Origin: Toxorhynchites rutilus septentrionalis
Lineage: Eukaryota; Arthropoda; Insecta; Diptera; Culicidae
Direction: 5' to 3'
Assembly: GCF_029784135.1 (NCBI RefSeq)
Contig: NC_073746.1
Coordinates: 289,160,089 to 289,224,088, forward strand
DNA: 64,000 bases
Within the stretch, counting starts at the first letter, position 1. The number at the start of each line of letters is the position of its first letter. Under the pieces are notes generated by a model. It saw nothing but the letters and a program-made list of their open reading frames with translations, did no database searches and was not told where the DNA came from. Made by a program: the position numbers and the translations under genes. Positions 29,996 through 42,800 of the stretch are shown in pieces.

Positions 29996-32900
29996 GATGT
30001 TTGTATAGTGGGCACCGATTGCTGACAAGCGTAGTGCGAACATGAAGAGTCTTTCTCAAGACATGGAGTTTAGTTTAAGTTGTCCTCAAAGGCTTTTCTC
30101 AAGACTGGATACGAATGAACTGCAAAGGTTTAAAGTCTCTATAATTAAACACAACCACTACAGTACCCCCGGGTTGCATGTATTTGCTATGCCGATTTCC
30201 CCAGGCACCTTGGATTTGAAGTCTGTGTTGGGGGAACCGTATTTCGCTGCTACTGTGGCTGCTCCTTTTGGTCGGAACCTTTAATTTTTTTTCGGATGTA
30301 GGGAATGAAGTGAAGTGTCCGAGTATTTTGGGTATTGCTTGAGGTATATTAGATGATGTATTTTCCATTTTTTTAGTGCACGAATAATTATTATGCTGTT
30401 GAGAGCTGGATGCTGTCTGAAAATCGGTACCTTGCTGGTGGTACCGATTCTGAAGCAACGAGGTGTCGCAGAACAAATTCCAATGAATATTTTGAAACTT
30501 TGGGACAATACCTAGAGCGTTACATAGGGGAAAATATAGAGGCGTTACACAGCATTTTGGATTATTTTGTTAAAGAAACTTTTTATGCTTACTCATCTGT
30601 ACTTTTTCTTCCAAAAATCTGTACCACCAAAAATATTCGTTGTAGAGAAAAATCCATTTTATACCATAAAAATACTCATTTATTTACTACTAATTTCACA
30701 TTTACATTTCATTCATCATTCGTGTGTTTGATGATGTTTATACATAGTTTGTCCGAATCTAGATTGCATACAATCATTTATTATATTTTCGAGCTGCCGC
30801 ACCAAGCGATACTGCAGCGTAAGAGTAATCATGTACCTTAATGTAGCTTTGTTCAAATGTAAAAAAAATCATCCGCGGAAAAAATATACATATACCAATC
30901 TGTACTTTTTGATGAAAATCTGTACTCTGTACCCTACAGAATCTTACCAAAAATAACTAAAAAATCTGTACCATTCCAGATAAATCTGTACGTGTGGCAA
31001 CACTGATTGTGAGTACAACAGAAAGCTTGTAGCTTCTATTTCGACTGATCAGAACGCGGTACAGGCAAACCTTTTTTTGTGCGGGGTATGGGGACCGCAC
31101 AAAAAATCGCATAAAAAAATCGTACAAAAAAACAGGTTTTCCTGTATTTACGTTTGAATAACGGTTGAGATTTTTAAAATGTTCGACAGTTAGTTTCATG
31201 ACAAATATTATTTTATTCAATGTAAAAAATTGTTATGGAGTGCCGAATTCGATTGACGCAAGAATCGCATCAATCTATTTCGAGATGACTGAGTAATAAG
31301 CGTTTGAAATTGGACATATTTTAAGGTTACTTTCATTTTTCCATTTGTACTCCAAATATGTTCCCGAAAGACGTAATCCTACTTCAAAACTTTCGCCTCT
31401 TTCAAAAAGTAGTTTTTTGACGTAGGACTACGCCTTTGATCTATATAGGGGTTACTCTACGAAAAATGTATCAAAAAATTAATAGTTTTCAAATGCATAT
31501 CACGCAAAATCGTTCTTACGATATATATTATAATATACACCATTAGACGGCAAATTTATCCAGCATTTTCACCAGAGACATCAACAGTGTGAATAGTAAA
31601 ACCAGTGAGCAATTTAACGTAGAAAAGAGGAATGTTTTGCAAGCGTATGCAAAGTTAAATCATGTATTATTCCCGTAAATGTTATATGTAACACAAGATT
31701 GTGTGCAATAATTCGTTCTAGACCCAATTCCAGCGTAACGTGACAACGTTTTGACTCACTAAAAACAGTTTTTTTTCGTTTTCATGTATAAATCAAACGA
31801 TTTCCAAATAGTAAACGATATTAAAGTAAAATAGAGAAAATTTCCTACAAGAATCTTCAGTTGGCGCATATTTTACAGTTCAATTCGCTTGTTGCCAGCC
31901 CAATACTTTTGTGACGTGACAACCCCTGTCTTTTTGCGGTTTCAATCTTTTGAACATTAATGTTGTATTTTCAATTCCGTTTCAAAACATACAAATAAAC
32001 TTTGTTCTATGATTTGTCAACAAAAGATGAACGGTGATTCCTGTATATTCAGTTTTTTCAAAAAACTCGCAAGAACATTGCAAAAATCGGCATTCATTTT
32101 GTGATACGACAACGCGCTCTGTGCGAATAAACAGTCTCCACGAAGCGTTGTCACGTCACACAATCAAAAAGTTGTATTAAATGAGAATTTCACCTTATTG
32201 TAGCAAACTGTATACTTTTTTTATGTTCTTTATTACTCTTAATACCTCTCACTTTCCTCTGAGAACTCCCCTTCCCTTTCTAAAGGTACATCCTATAGGG
32301 GAATGTGGTCCTAACGCGACTGGTGATCCAGAACTTACCCCTCTTTGTATCTCAGGAACGGTACTTTCTACCGAATTTTCAGTAGTGTCAAATGAAAGGA
32401 GTCATAACGCTGACAATTTGATAACATGGTGACTTTTTTCTGGCTCTCTTTATTCTAGCGTTGGGAAAAGTCGGGATGGTTCTAAACCGACCCCCAGTTT
32501 TTACAATGTGATTGTTTACACGTTCTCTCTGGCACTTGCCATCAATGGCTCGCACACGCCTGGTTCATCGAGTGGCGCTGACTATCAAATTTGCGATCAA
32601 ATACTTCTGATTAACTCTTCGTATGCATCCATGTGCATGTGCGCAAGTGCGTTTATGTTTGCGTTTTAATGATTACTTTGACTTTGACGTTGACTTCGAT
32701 CGTTAACCGTTAACGTTTGCGTGTGCATTTGGATGTGTACTTTCTTTGTCTGACTCCACACGCGTCGCTTTAAGGCAGATACAATTTTTACAAGAGATTA
32801 TTTCATCACATGATGAAAACAAAGTTTTTCATTCACATTGAACACTAATTTGAACCGAAGAAGCTAAATTTCATTAATAATTTCTAGTCGAAATGTGTTC

Positions 32901-33380
32901 ATTCTGACTGACTGACTGACTGACCCATTATTATCTTTGACGCTTTACTAACTCGTAAAACTTAGTTCGATGACGTGTCGTTCATTTCGTTCTCACCGTG
33001 AAGTGTGTACGGGAATGAAGCACATAGGCTGCCAACGGACATTATTTCACTGATAAAGCTACTACTCCCAATGACTTACAATACCATAGCTATTAAAAAT
33101 TAATGATTTCATGTGTATTTTGCCTGAAAATATCACGAAATTGTAAGTATTTTCAACATTAGTCAATGTTTTAATGACAAAATGTAATAATGACAAAAAA
33201 AAATTATTTACCGATTCCGACTTCGTCTACCATTTCATCCTATTATGTGTCATAATGTTATACATTAATCATTTTCAGTTAGACAGTTGAACAGTTGAAT
33301 TTCTGGCAAGAAAGCTAATTTATGAGTGCAGATAACAAACGGACTTTTTAAGGGCCACCATTTGGTGTTTCAAAAGAGTC
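29996..33380. other. Region without recognised genes
   Basis: Short ORFs at 30099-30476 (minus) and 30410-30841 (plus) have no similarity I recognise. A fragment ending GTGTGGCAACACTG near 30990-31003 resembles the end of the hAT-like element at 54731. A weak trace of the TATA module (gacgtaggactacgcctttg) lies at 31418-31440. A (TGAC)n microsatellite is at 32903-32924. Confidence 0.4.
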
Positions 33381-33399
33381 AAAATAACAGATTTCTGAA

Positions 33400-33600
33400 C
33401 AATGGAAAGAATTACATAAAAAAAAACATCCATGCCCCTAGACTCAGACCCTTTTTTTCTCCTTTTTTTGAGATTTCACGTATGTAAAGTTGCTTAAATG
33501 ACCAAAGTCTTCAAACCCACAACGTTTCATTGCAATCTGAGATGGTACTGCCAACTCCTAAGACGTCATTTGCAGTATGGGGTCCGGCGTTGATAAGTTG
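33400..33600. repeat. Family F2 end fragment
   Basis: ACCCACAACGTTTCATTGCA and GAGATGGTACTGCCAACTCC match the ends of the F2 copies at 47390-49092 and 59529-60428. The outer GGCATGAAATTCGTC is lost. Confidence 0.6.
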
Positions 33601-34820
33601 GTGAATCAATTTGCGTTGCAAATTATCAAAATATATTTAATTTTCATCTCTAATAATTACTCGGCGCAAGTAACCCTTTTCTATCTAGTCTTGGAAGCAT
33701 AACAAAATTCACGAAATATGGCTCCTTCCTGGAAACAACTTGACATACCAGACAAAATTTGTCATGAAAATAAATTACCCCATGATGTAAAACTTCCTAA
33801 ACCCGTTGTATGGGGTGGTACATTTATTTATCATTGTTAATGATTTTGAAGACTTAAACAGATGTTAACGCTCCCATGGAGCACCTCTCTTTCAAATCCT
33901 TTCCTTTTTTCGTTATCGCTGGGTCATAATATTGGTTCATTATTTACAACTCTCGGCCCATGAATAATAATGCCAGAGGATGTAAATAAATTTACAACTC
34001 ATTCACCTTGCCATCGACCGAAACAAAAAAGAAACACAAGAAACAAAAATGAACCGAAGTACCATCAAGGGTCGAGGGAGGATTGCCAGTCTGCGTGCGT
34101 GCGTACCAACGGAAAATACAATGCCGGCAAGTGCCCGATTTTCCATGGGAAAACGAGCAAGGCTTTGCACATGGAAGCGGTGCGATCCTAGCGCCGCATT
34201 AACGAATTAACGGATGGACGGGCAGATGGGGGCAGAGCCTAAAATTAGCCGTGATGAACGGCGCAAAACATGGGTGATTACTTCCGAAGGCGATAAAAAT
34301 ATGTTTTGATTTCCAGCGATGACTAAGGCCTATTGTTTTATGGTTATTTATGGTACGAGTGGATGAAAATTCTGAAAGTGGTAAAGTGTTTCTGAAGAGG
34401 AAACCGCCTGACCGAACAGTGGTCAGAGAATAACTGTGCGTGATTAATGGATGTTTCTGAAAGCAATTAATTGAATGGATTAATTTTGTATAACGATGTA
34501 CACTCATTTAAATTAACAACACATTTTAAATTATCGTAGTTCCCTTACTAAAAAAATTTAAGCTTCTAAAAACAAATTATGTGCGCGCGATTTTATTAGG
34601 TTATTCGAACCTCAATTTTCGTCCACAAATGTTATAAAATATCGTATGGTTAAAAGAGGCTGGTACCCACTCCTAACTCGTCTGACGATCAGTCAGAACA
34701 CACTATTATTTGCTTAAACAACAAATTTCATTTCTGATTTGTGAAAAATGGAACGCAACGAAATGTTTTTTTTTACATGTGCACCTCCCAATCGTGTCAA
34801 AATGCTGTTGCAAGTATTTA
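33601..34820. other. Region without recognised genes
   Basis: Apparently single-copy sequence with short ORFs on both strands (up to 102 codons) and no recognisable product. Confidence 0.35.
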
Positions 34821-34824
34821 AAAA

Positions 34825-34970
34825 AAATGAAGAGATTGCTAGAAAGAGAGGAGCTCTTGAACGAACGACAGTTTGGATTCCGCTCTGGTAGGGGAATCGA
34901 AAGCTACCTAGTAGAACTTGAATTATGCCTCCATAACCATTTCAAGCTCTCATATGTTAGCACCTGTGCT
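34825..34970 (+). pseudogene. Non-LTR retrotransposon reverse transcriptase fragment
   Basis: The + frame reads REELLNERQFGFRSGRGIES followed by YLVELE. This is the conserved block preceding the palm motifs in Jockey/CR1-like reverse transcriptases (L...QFGFR.G..T...L). Only about 45 residues remain; the flanks are unrelated. Confidence 0.65.
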
Positions 34971-35233
34971 CTTTTAACACTTTGTGGACCGCACACGAGA
35001 TTTCTCGTTTTCGCGTTCCTTCTTTACGGACTTGTGTGAAATTAGTGAATAAAAGTTTTTGTTGCGTGCATGTTTCTGTTCAGCGTCTTGCTGGATTTAA
35101 TGAATAATGAATTATTTCAATTGAAATAAATTGATTGTTTACCAAGTAACAACCTTCAAAATCATGCTAATTAGATAGAGAATTGAATCATTCCTCTTTC
35201 CACATAATTCATTTTTTTCTTGATCGTGACAGA

Positions 35234-36832
35234 GGGCCTTATTCCCGTATCCACGTACACTTACGTTCCCACTACCCTTACATCTCACTTCACTTTGTTG
35301 TACTTATTCCCGTTTCGTGAAGTGTAAAAATGAACTTCGTGTATTAAGTGGAGTGGATACCAAAATGACCGTGTGTTCATTTCCAATGTCGTTTCTAAGA
35401 GAAACGTCAGTTGTATTTTATTTTGTTTATCCTCGAGTTGTGTCGATACACCCAGAAAATGGATTACTAAAAAAAAGCTTCCAAATCTTTTGTAATTCAA
35501 ACATTAGTAGAATGTACATATTTTCTGTAAATATTACCAATCGTTTGTAAAATGAATGTCAGATGCAATACACATCCCTACCAACGAATGATTCATTTTA
35601 CTTCGCGGTGTTAGTATTTTTTACGATTGTCATTACTGGCAACCGCGAAGAAAATGTGAAAATAACATTATTAGTCTAATTACCGAGTAGATAATTGAGT
35701 TGAACGGCACTACTTTCCGATATTGATTTCTTCACAGAAGAAGGTCGAATTAACCCAAATTCGGGACAGGTAAGTAATATTCTTGACAATCAATTCAATT
35801 TATGTTCTTTAATTAATATTGATACATATTGGATAGCAATGATTCGTCCTCGTCTGCTGCGGGAGAATTTGAAGACATTACTTCAATAATAAGGAATCTG
35901 GGTACTTCGAAACACAAAAACGAACCCTGTCGAGTCCTAAATTCATCTTTATGCTATTGGATTTGGTCAAGGACAACTTCATAAACGCTTTGCAGATTGT
36001 GATAGGTGGTTCGATCAATTGGATGTTTTCCGGATTCGTCACGACAGAGGTTCCGTATCCACTGAGGCTGCGCGTCAAGTCAATATTGCAACGGGGCATA
36101 GAGCAGGCCTCACCTAATGCCGCCAGGGTTTCGTCAGCTTCGTTATATTTCCCGATTGTGTTTGGCTGAAAAGTAATTACACGCTGGTCCAGGGAGAGGA
36201 TAATGGTGAGAATTGAGTAGTCTGGCGTAGCTATTTGTGGTAATGATTGTGTATTTTTTCCTAATTTGTAGCCGTGGATCAGACCCAATCGTGGAATGGA
36301 ATTCAATTTTACTTCTCGCCAAATGTTAGGTTTTAATTATTTCGAACACTAGAGTTGTATTATTTGAACTTTTTCCTTTCTAAAAATACGAATTACCCAA
36401 ATTACAACCTTTATTTCAATTCTATTTCAGTCACAAAAGGTTAATAAACAAAGCCCGAGTGATGAAAACGTTTGCTCTTTTTATATGAGAAACGTTTGAC
36501 AGTATGGGGAAAAAAAGCTGTAAGAATTTTTTTTCAACCAAAACGCACTTGAAAAATAGATTCAAGTAGATTCAAATATTATTAATCATTGGAAATATTT
36601 ACCAAAAAACTCGTCATATATACTAACTTTTTGGGAGAGTGTATGATTATGATGAGCACGGGGAATCGCTTTGTTTACACAAACGAGAGCGTGAAGTGTA
36701 AACCAGAATAACATCGGTGGATGAACTTGGTGTATTCATAATGAATTCAACCAAATGTTTACAGTGGCGTGCAATCCGGAATAAGGTTGTACTCACTCCA
36801 CATTGTTTTCACGTGTAGTGTATTCGGGAATA
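35234..36832. mobile_element. 1.6-kb TIR element with ends GGCCTTATTCCCG
   Basis: The left end GGCCTTATTCCCGTATCCAC and the right end share the inverted core GGCCTTATTCCCG and weaker similarity inward. CAGAG occurs on both outer sides and may be a 5-bp target duplication; edges are accurate to a base or two. A second, weaker inverted GGAATAAGG/TTATTCC motif lies inside each end. It contains the ORF at 35878-36306. Confidence 0.6.
35878..36306 (-). CDS. Unrecognised 142-codon ORF inside the TIR element
   Basis: This is one of the longest open frames of the region outside transposases, on the minus strand. It opens at a TTG, not an ATG; the first Met comes later, in GEACSMPRC. It reads YSILTIILSLDQRV, then GKYNEADETLAALGEACSMP and YGTSVVTNPENIQLIEPP. 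The composition is protein-like rather than AT noise. I recognise no domain. Its place between inverted ends suggests a remnant of an element-encoded protein. It could also be a spliced exon, but no convincing splice partners are seen on this strand. Confidence 0.3.
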   Translation of the reverse strand: MNSIPRLGLIHGYKLGKNTQSLPQIATPDYSILTIILSLDQRVITFQPNTIGKYNEADETLAALGEACSMPRCNIDLTRSLSGYGTSVVTNPENIQLIEPPITICKAFMKLSLTKSNSIKMNLGLDRVRFCVSKYPDSLLLK

Positions 36833-36839
36833 AGGCCCA

Positions 36840-37510
36840 GAGAAAAGTTATAGACTGAAACGTGAGCATGTGTTAATATAGGACAATTTACAGAATTTTG
36901 AAAATCAAAAAAAAAGTTGTTCGAATAGAGTTATAGAAGTTATTTTACATACCTTCCAGCTACAAATTTATTAAAAACGGTATGAGAAAAGTTATAAGCC
37001 AACTTGTATGGAAGAAATTAATTATGTTAAAGAAAATTGAAAAAAAGTTATTTGAAAGGACCCAAAACACATTCTTCTATCTTTAGCAAAATTTCCATTG
37101 GTCGGAAAAAAGGTCTAAGAAAAGTTATAGCCCAAAACCTATACAACTTGTATGGGGGAAATAAATTAATTCAAAGAAAATTGAAAAAAGTTATTTGAAA
37201 GGAACCAACACATTTTTTGATATTACTCATTGGATAGAGAATACTTTTATCCATCTTCAGCCAAGTTTTCGTTGGCTGGAATAGAGTCTAAGAAAAGGTA
37301 TGGGCCAAAATGTATACAAATAGTAGGAGGGAAATTAATAAATTTATCGAAAATGGAAATAAAACTTTTTCACAATCGAAAATAAATGAAGGAACAGAGT
37401 GCAAAGTTGAAATTTTTATGCGATTTTTGAAATGCTTGAAAACCGTGAAAAATCAACGCATGAAGATGGGATATGAATTTCTTTAAAGCATTTAAAGCAT
37501 AATTTCAATG
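36840..37510. repeat. Tandem-like AT-rich repeats
   Basis: The phrase (tcta)agaaaagttat(ag)cc(ca)a with acttgtatgg(a/g)gg and gaaaattgaaaaaaagttattt recurs three to four times at a spacing of about 110-120 bp. No coding capacity. Confidence 0.45.
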
Positions 37511-37519
37511 TATGTAGAT

Positions 37520-38902
37520 TAGGGTGCCAATGAATGTATGGGAAAAAATCGACCCTAAAATGTCAAAAAGTTACCCTATACAAAATGTTCACCACCTCGA
37601 AAAAACACCCTATGCCAAATTTCAGCTCAATCGGACTAAAGGGAGAGTGGCGCAAAGCGGTCAAAGTTTGACTTTTTTAAAAATCGAAAAATCACCCAAG
37701 GGGGGAGTAAAGGGAATCGGGGTTTTCAAAAAAAAAATTTGATGCCTTCTTGAATGGCGTTAACGTTCCCTGTGAAGCTTTTGCTGTCTCAACGTATGCA
37801 TTAACTAGCGTCAATTTATTATACTTAGTTGAGATTTCTTAAGCCAAATAACACGCCTTGAAAGTATTCCGAGGGGCAAGCTCTTGAATACGCGTGACCA
37901 CAGTGCAAGTCGAAGGAAATTTCTTTGACGAAAAATCCCTCGGCCAGAACGGAAATCGAACCCGTGAAACGTCGAGATCTAGTGTCATCTCGAAAAAAAA
38001 ATTGTCAAAAATCGGCACTCTGAGACTTGTTTTTTTTTCGGAATGCGAAACTAAAAGTATGGTTTAGGGTGCCAATAAAAATAGTTATCTCGATTTTTCA
38101 TTGGGAACTTGCTACGAAATGTTGATTTGCACGGTAACATACCCTATGCAAAATATTAGCTCATTCGGACTTCATTTACTGGTGTCGCAAACGTTAAAAT
38201 TTGAGTTTTTTGAAAACGGCAAAATCATCGGAAATCGGGGTTTATAAAAAAAAAGTTGATGCCAAATGTCTTAAAATTGCATGACACGTAAAGATTTACA
38301 GTTATCTAAAAAAAATGTTTTTTTCAAAAATCGATTTTTCAGACGTAAAATCGACATTTGAGACATTTGGCAGCAAAAAAAAATATTAAAACCTCGATTT
38401 TCGGTGATTTTTCGTTTTTCAAAAAAACTCAAATTTTAACGTTTGTGATAGTAAATGAAGTCCGAATGAGCTAATATTTTGCATAGGGTATATTATCGTG
38501 CAAATCAACATTTCGTAGCAAGTTTCGAATGAAAAATCGAGATAACTGTTTTTATTGGCAACCAAAACCATACTTCTCGTTTCGTATACCGAAAAAAATA
38601 CTAAGATTTGTAGAGTGTCGATTTTTGACAAAAAAAAATTTCGAGATGACACTAGATCTCGACGTTTCATGCAATTTTAAGACATTTGGCATCAAAAAAC
38701 TATTTTCGAAAACCCAGATTCCGTTTCTCCCCCCTTGGGTGATTTTTCGATTTTTAAAAAACTCAAACTTTGACCCCTTTGCGCCACTCTCCCTTAAGTC
38801 CTAATGAGCAGATATTTGGCATAGGGTGTTTTTTCGAGGTGGTGAACATTTTAATGAGGTAACTTTTTGAAATTAGAGATGACCATTTTCATTGGCACCC
38901 TA
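37520..38902. mobile_element. hAT-like foldback element with 8-bp target duplication
   Basis: The left end TAGGGTGCCAATGA and the right end TTCATTGGCACCCTA are inverted, and the exact 8-bp direct repeat ATGTAGAT flanks them (37512-37519, 38903-38910). The arms remain complementary almost to a centre near 38300, through stretches such as cctatgcaaaatattagctc, so the element is one long palindrome interrupted only by a SINE in the left arm. Eight-base duplications are typical of the hAT superfamily. No transposase is present. Confidence 0.8.
37746..37970 (-). mobile_element. tRNA-head SINE, diverged and truncated (copy 3), inside the foldback arm
   Basis: The minus strand contains the body and box B region (TTCGATTTCCGTTCTGG) of the family at 16053-16328, more diverged. 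It interrupts the left palindrome arm, which is continuous in the right arm. Confidence 0.75.
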
Positions 38903-39461
38903 ATGTAGATGTAGTGGATAAAAATATCGGGAAGAAATGGGAAATCGATTTCCTTTTTTTTTTTTTCAAAGATAGCAAATCCAATTAACTATCTTTAATT
39001 TGATTTCTATAACGTTGTTGTGGACCATGCAGTACTGAGATATTATTGTATGAACGAATAATTTCGAATTCGTATTTGATAATAAATAGTTCAAAAAATA
39101 ATCATCGAAAAACAGTTTTGAAAAATTATATAAATTCTATACACCCAGGATTTTTTACGCGGGGATAGAATTTTGTTACAATTTGTCGTGGTACACCATA
39201 GTAGATATACTTTGAGTATTTTCTCAAATTTTCATTTCCAAGTCAATTGAGAATGAGGAAAAAAAAGAGAAAAACTCATTCTTTCACCATAGCTCTTATA
39301 GTGAAAAAAATCACAAATATCTATAAAAGCCGTAGGAACACAACATTCTGGATAATGAAGTGGCGGATGATACATTCTACACTTCAATTGCTACAACCCG
39401 TTTGAGGGATATCAGTTCATATAACAAGCATTTCTTTTCATCGAATTTTAAAACGAGGCTA

Positions 39462-39866
39462 TACTGCCGTTCTACTCATGGTTTTACCATGTTAGTTTTT
39501 GACAATTTTCACTTTTCTTAACAAAACGATGTTTTTATGCATAATCTTTCGGAAAAACACAAAAAAAACTCGTTGTTTGTTCCCAGTATTTCAGAAAACA
39601 ACATCACGTTTGATTGTCCAATGTTGATATTCTATGCATAACTATTCCACCATAAATTTTAAGCCCGTAACCAAGATTGATTGATTCATAAGAGGGGATC
39701 TTTTCACATTCCATTTGACAAAAGTTTTCTGCTTATAAAACCCCAGTGTGTTGCTGAAACGAAATGCTTAAAGCTTTCGGTAGACAAATATGCTAGAAAA
39801 CTTTGAATGCGTCTTTCTCAGTTGCTGATTTTGGAACATGTGACAACTATGCGTAGAACGGCAGTA
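39462..39866. mobile_element. 405-bp MITE with TA target duplication
   Basis: The ends TACTGCCGTTCTAC(T/G)CAT are inverted with one mismatch, between TA dinucleotides (39460-39461, 39867-39868). Non-coding. The stretch at 39685-39790 inside it is also found next to the long-TIR element at about 11745-12010. Confidence 0.7.
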
Positions 39867-39869
39867 TAT

Positions 39870-42800
39870 CTTAGTAACAAAATAGTACATCGGTTAAAAT
39901 GATTTTTTATCGCTTTTTATCGAATTTACTTCAATTTCAAATCTGTTCACTTTGACCATGTATTATTTTAGCTTGCGTTATTTGCACTAATTTGAAGCAT
40001 TTTCAGGTTCAGAGAGGGATTAAAGATGCAAAAGTATTCTCCATATCTAACCTTTAGTAACATTCTAAAAGAATGAATAACATCTACCATAATTTTCAAT
40101 CTGGTATTGGATGATGCTGGTGAACATTTATTAAAAAAAAAAGTAATACAGTTTGAATTATGATAAATGAAATAATCGCAATCTCTTTGTGAAAAAAAAT
40201 CAATAATTCGAAATATAAGAACATGCGTACAGATTCGATTCGATTAGAGCAAAATGATTGGTGCTATGGAACGACTATATTCCTCCTGAACCAGATCTAT
40301 ATTCTTTGTCTCCCGTCCGATATAAACAAAATATATTATGCATGCGACTGATGTTTTGCATCTAAAAATATACAATAACTAACATAACAAAGTCACGAAA
40401 GATGCCATTAGCTGTGAATTGACAACTACAATATCTGAGACATCGATCACAATAGTCTCCGATTTTTCCGATCCTTAAAAGAGCGTTTCGCTCGAACGGG
40501 TGACACTGATAGCACAACCAGGAACCTCATATTTATAATCATAAATTATGCATTCATTCTACAGTCGATAGCCTCTTGACGAACGATTTAGCAGGAATTT
40601 CTCACCGTTGAAGAACGAGAGATGGAAACTATCGCAGGAATGAATATAGCCCTCTCCCACCCTACTAAACTCAACCACCTTCACCCGCCACACACACACA
40701 CACACACTCATTTATGCACACAGACAGGCCTCTGCGTCCGGAGGGATCTCCGGCAGCTAGAAGCAAATCTAACGGAAGTGTCTGTGCTGTTCATCCGACC
40801 TCCCACTTTCACCATCCTGGCGGAGGTCCGGGTGTACCAAGGGGGGCCATCAGCAGCGAAACGCTGCTACCGGTTGTCGGTGCAAAATGTGTGAGAAGCT
40901 TTCTCGAAGTTGTTTTCCCGACTCCTGTGTGCGTGTGTGCCGGTTTGCCTGCGATGGATATGCGAATCTAGCGCGCTATCCGTTTTGAGGCGAAGCTTTC
41001 CGGTTTCCGACTAGTGTCTGCTTGAGTTCCATTTCATGCCGAGAGAAAGGAACTTGCGTGGAGCGATAAAGACTTGAAGCATATTCAGCTTTGCCGGGCC
41101 GCTGCGTACGAGCGAACCTAGACCTTGGAGCTTCGAGCGAACTTTGTTACCATCGAGGTGACCCCTCGTTCCATCTGTTTTGCTTCGGCGCATGATAATC
41201 GAGGGGTGCTTTGGCTTCGCTATATTCAAAATCAGCGGAAGAGTGTTCTATCGGCGTGTTGCGCGATTTCTTATGAGAGTGAAATCGGTTGGGCCTTTCG
41301 ATCTATTTTATTTGTTTTTACGATTTTGCTTCTATTTCATAGTTATTACGCTCGAGGCGGCATTGTTCATACTGCGGCTTTCCATTGACTTTGTTTGATA
41401 TAATTATATTTGAAATTATTTTAGTGTGTGTTTTATTGTGGTATAATAGAACGTATGAAGCTGACTCTGTACAGTGCTGCTTTACAGAAACAAAAAACCA
41501 ACCAACGAAGTATTCAACTTTTTCCGCTAACGGAACCTAGCTCGCTGGAATTATTTTAATCATCTCACGAAGTTTAAAAGTAAACGTTCCTCCATACTTA
41601 CATCACTCGGTAGAATTTGCTCTTATGCAGAATCCTTGTTCCTTTACATCTTATTATGAAGGAAGAGCATATGAGCCCGAGTTCCACCCGCCCATGCATA
41701 TGGCTTGGAATAATAGTTCAAAAAGTTAAGCATGCAACGTTTCGACAAGAAAAACATGTAGTGTTCTCACGTAAGGAACAGAGTTACTAAGAGGAAAGAA
41801 CATGTTCCACAAACAGCCCCTGGCATGACGGAAATTTTTGTGGAAGAAGGCAAAACGAAACACGATTGTTGAACGCACACAAACGCCGCACGGAAACCTT
41901 CTGTCGAGAGGGGAAGCAAAAGTGATTCCGACAACGTTAAACGCTTTGCCATTTGGGTGTTGTTTCCTTGGCATGTTTTACGTCGAGAGTACCGGAATCT
42001 TTGCGCTAATTATTATGGCCTGAATCTGCTCGAAGAAATGGTTTTTTATTGTGGAGGGAAATGAGCACAAAAACTGATGAGAACTAAGATCAACACTTTT
42101 GAATCGGGCCTGTGGCTGCGTTTATGCTTTTGAGATTTTATATATCAAAACCAAAACATAATTTACATGTTGAATTAATGTGGCTGATAAGTAATATTGT
42201 ATAAATTTACTGTAATGTCTAACTTTTGACCGAAAAAAATTTAAAATCAAAACAAATAGTTGTGTTTCACTAACCCATGTCGAGCCGAGTGATTAAAGCG
42301 TACATAAAAAAATTTACCTACGTGAAATTTATTCATACAATCATCAAGGTTAGTCTCGTTGCCTAGTCTAGCTCGGACGTGTTTGAGCAGCAGGCAATCA
42401 CCGAGAAAGAGCGTCTGAAGATAGCTGTACCGAAGTCCGCCAACCCTCCCAAAGTCCTGTCCTGCTACCTGTTAGTATAATAAATTTATTATGTATCCAA
42501 TGCAAGTTCTAGCTATTCAGATTCGACTCACTTCAACAAATATCGGTTAAGCAAGTATCAGTGAATTGATTCGCTATATAATAAATTTAACAAAACTGTA
42601 TAATAAATTTAGGTATCGAGCACGTGAGTTCTATTCTTAGGGAACTTAAGAACAAAAGTGAATTCAATCTGTAAAACACATATTGTTACATTTAGGTGCA
42701 TATTCTATTAAATTCCTTCTAAAAATCCTACTCAATTTGAGCAAGGAAAGTGTCTCTCATATCTGGGTGACGGGGCATCGAAAGTGTTAAGGCCTATTTG

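Noticed and set aside
30099..30841. 125-codon minus and 143-codon plus ORFs
   Set aside because: No recognisable motif. They overlap on opposite strands and there is no supporting context.
41726..42023. Short ORFs on both strands
   Set aside because: Two overlapping minus-strand frames and one plus frame are all open over the same GC-balanced DNA; no domain is seen.
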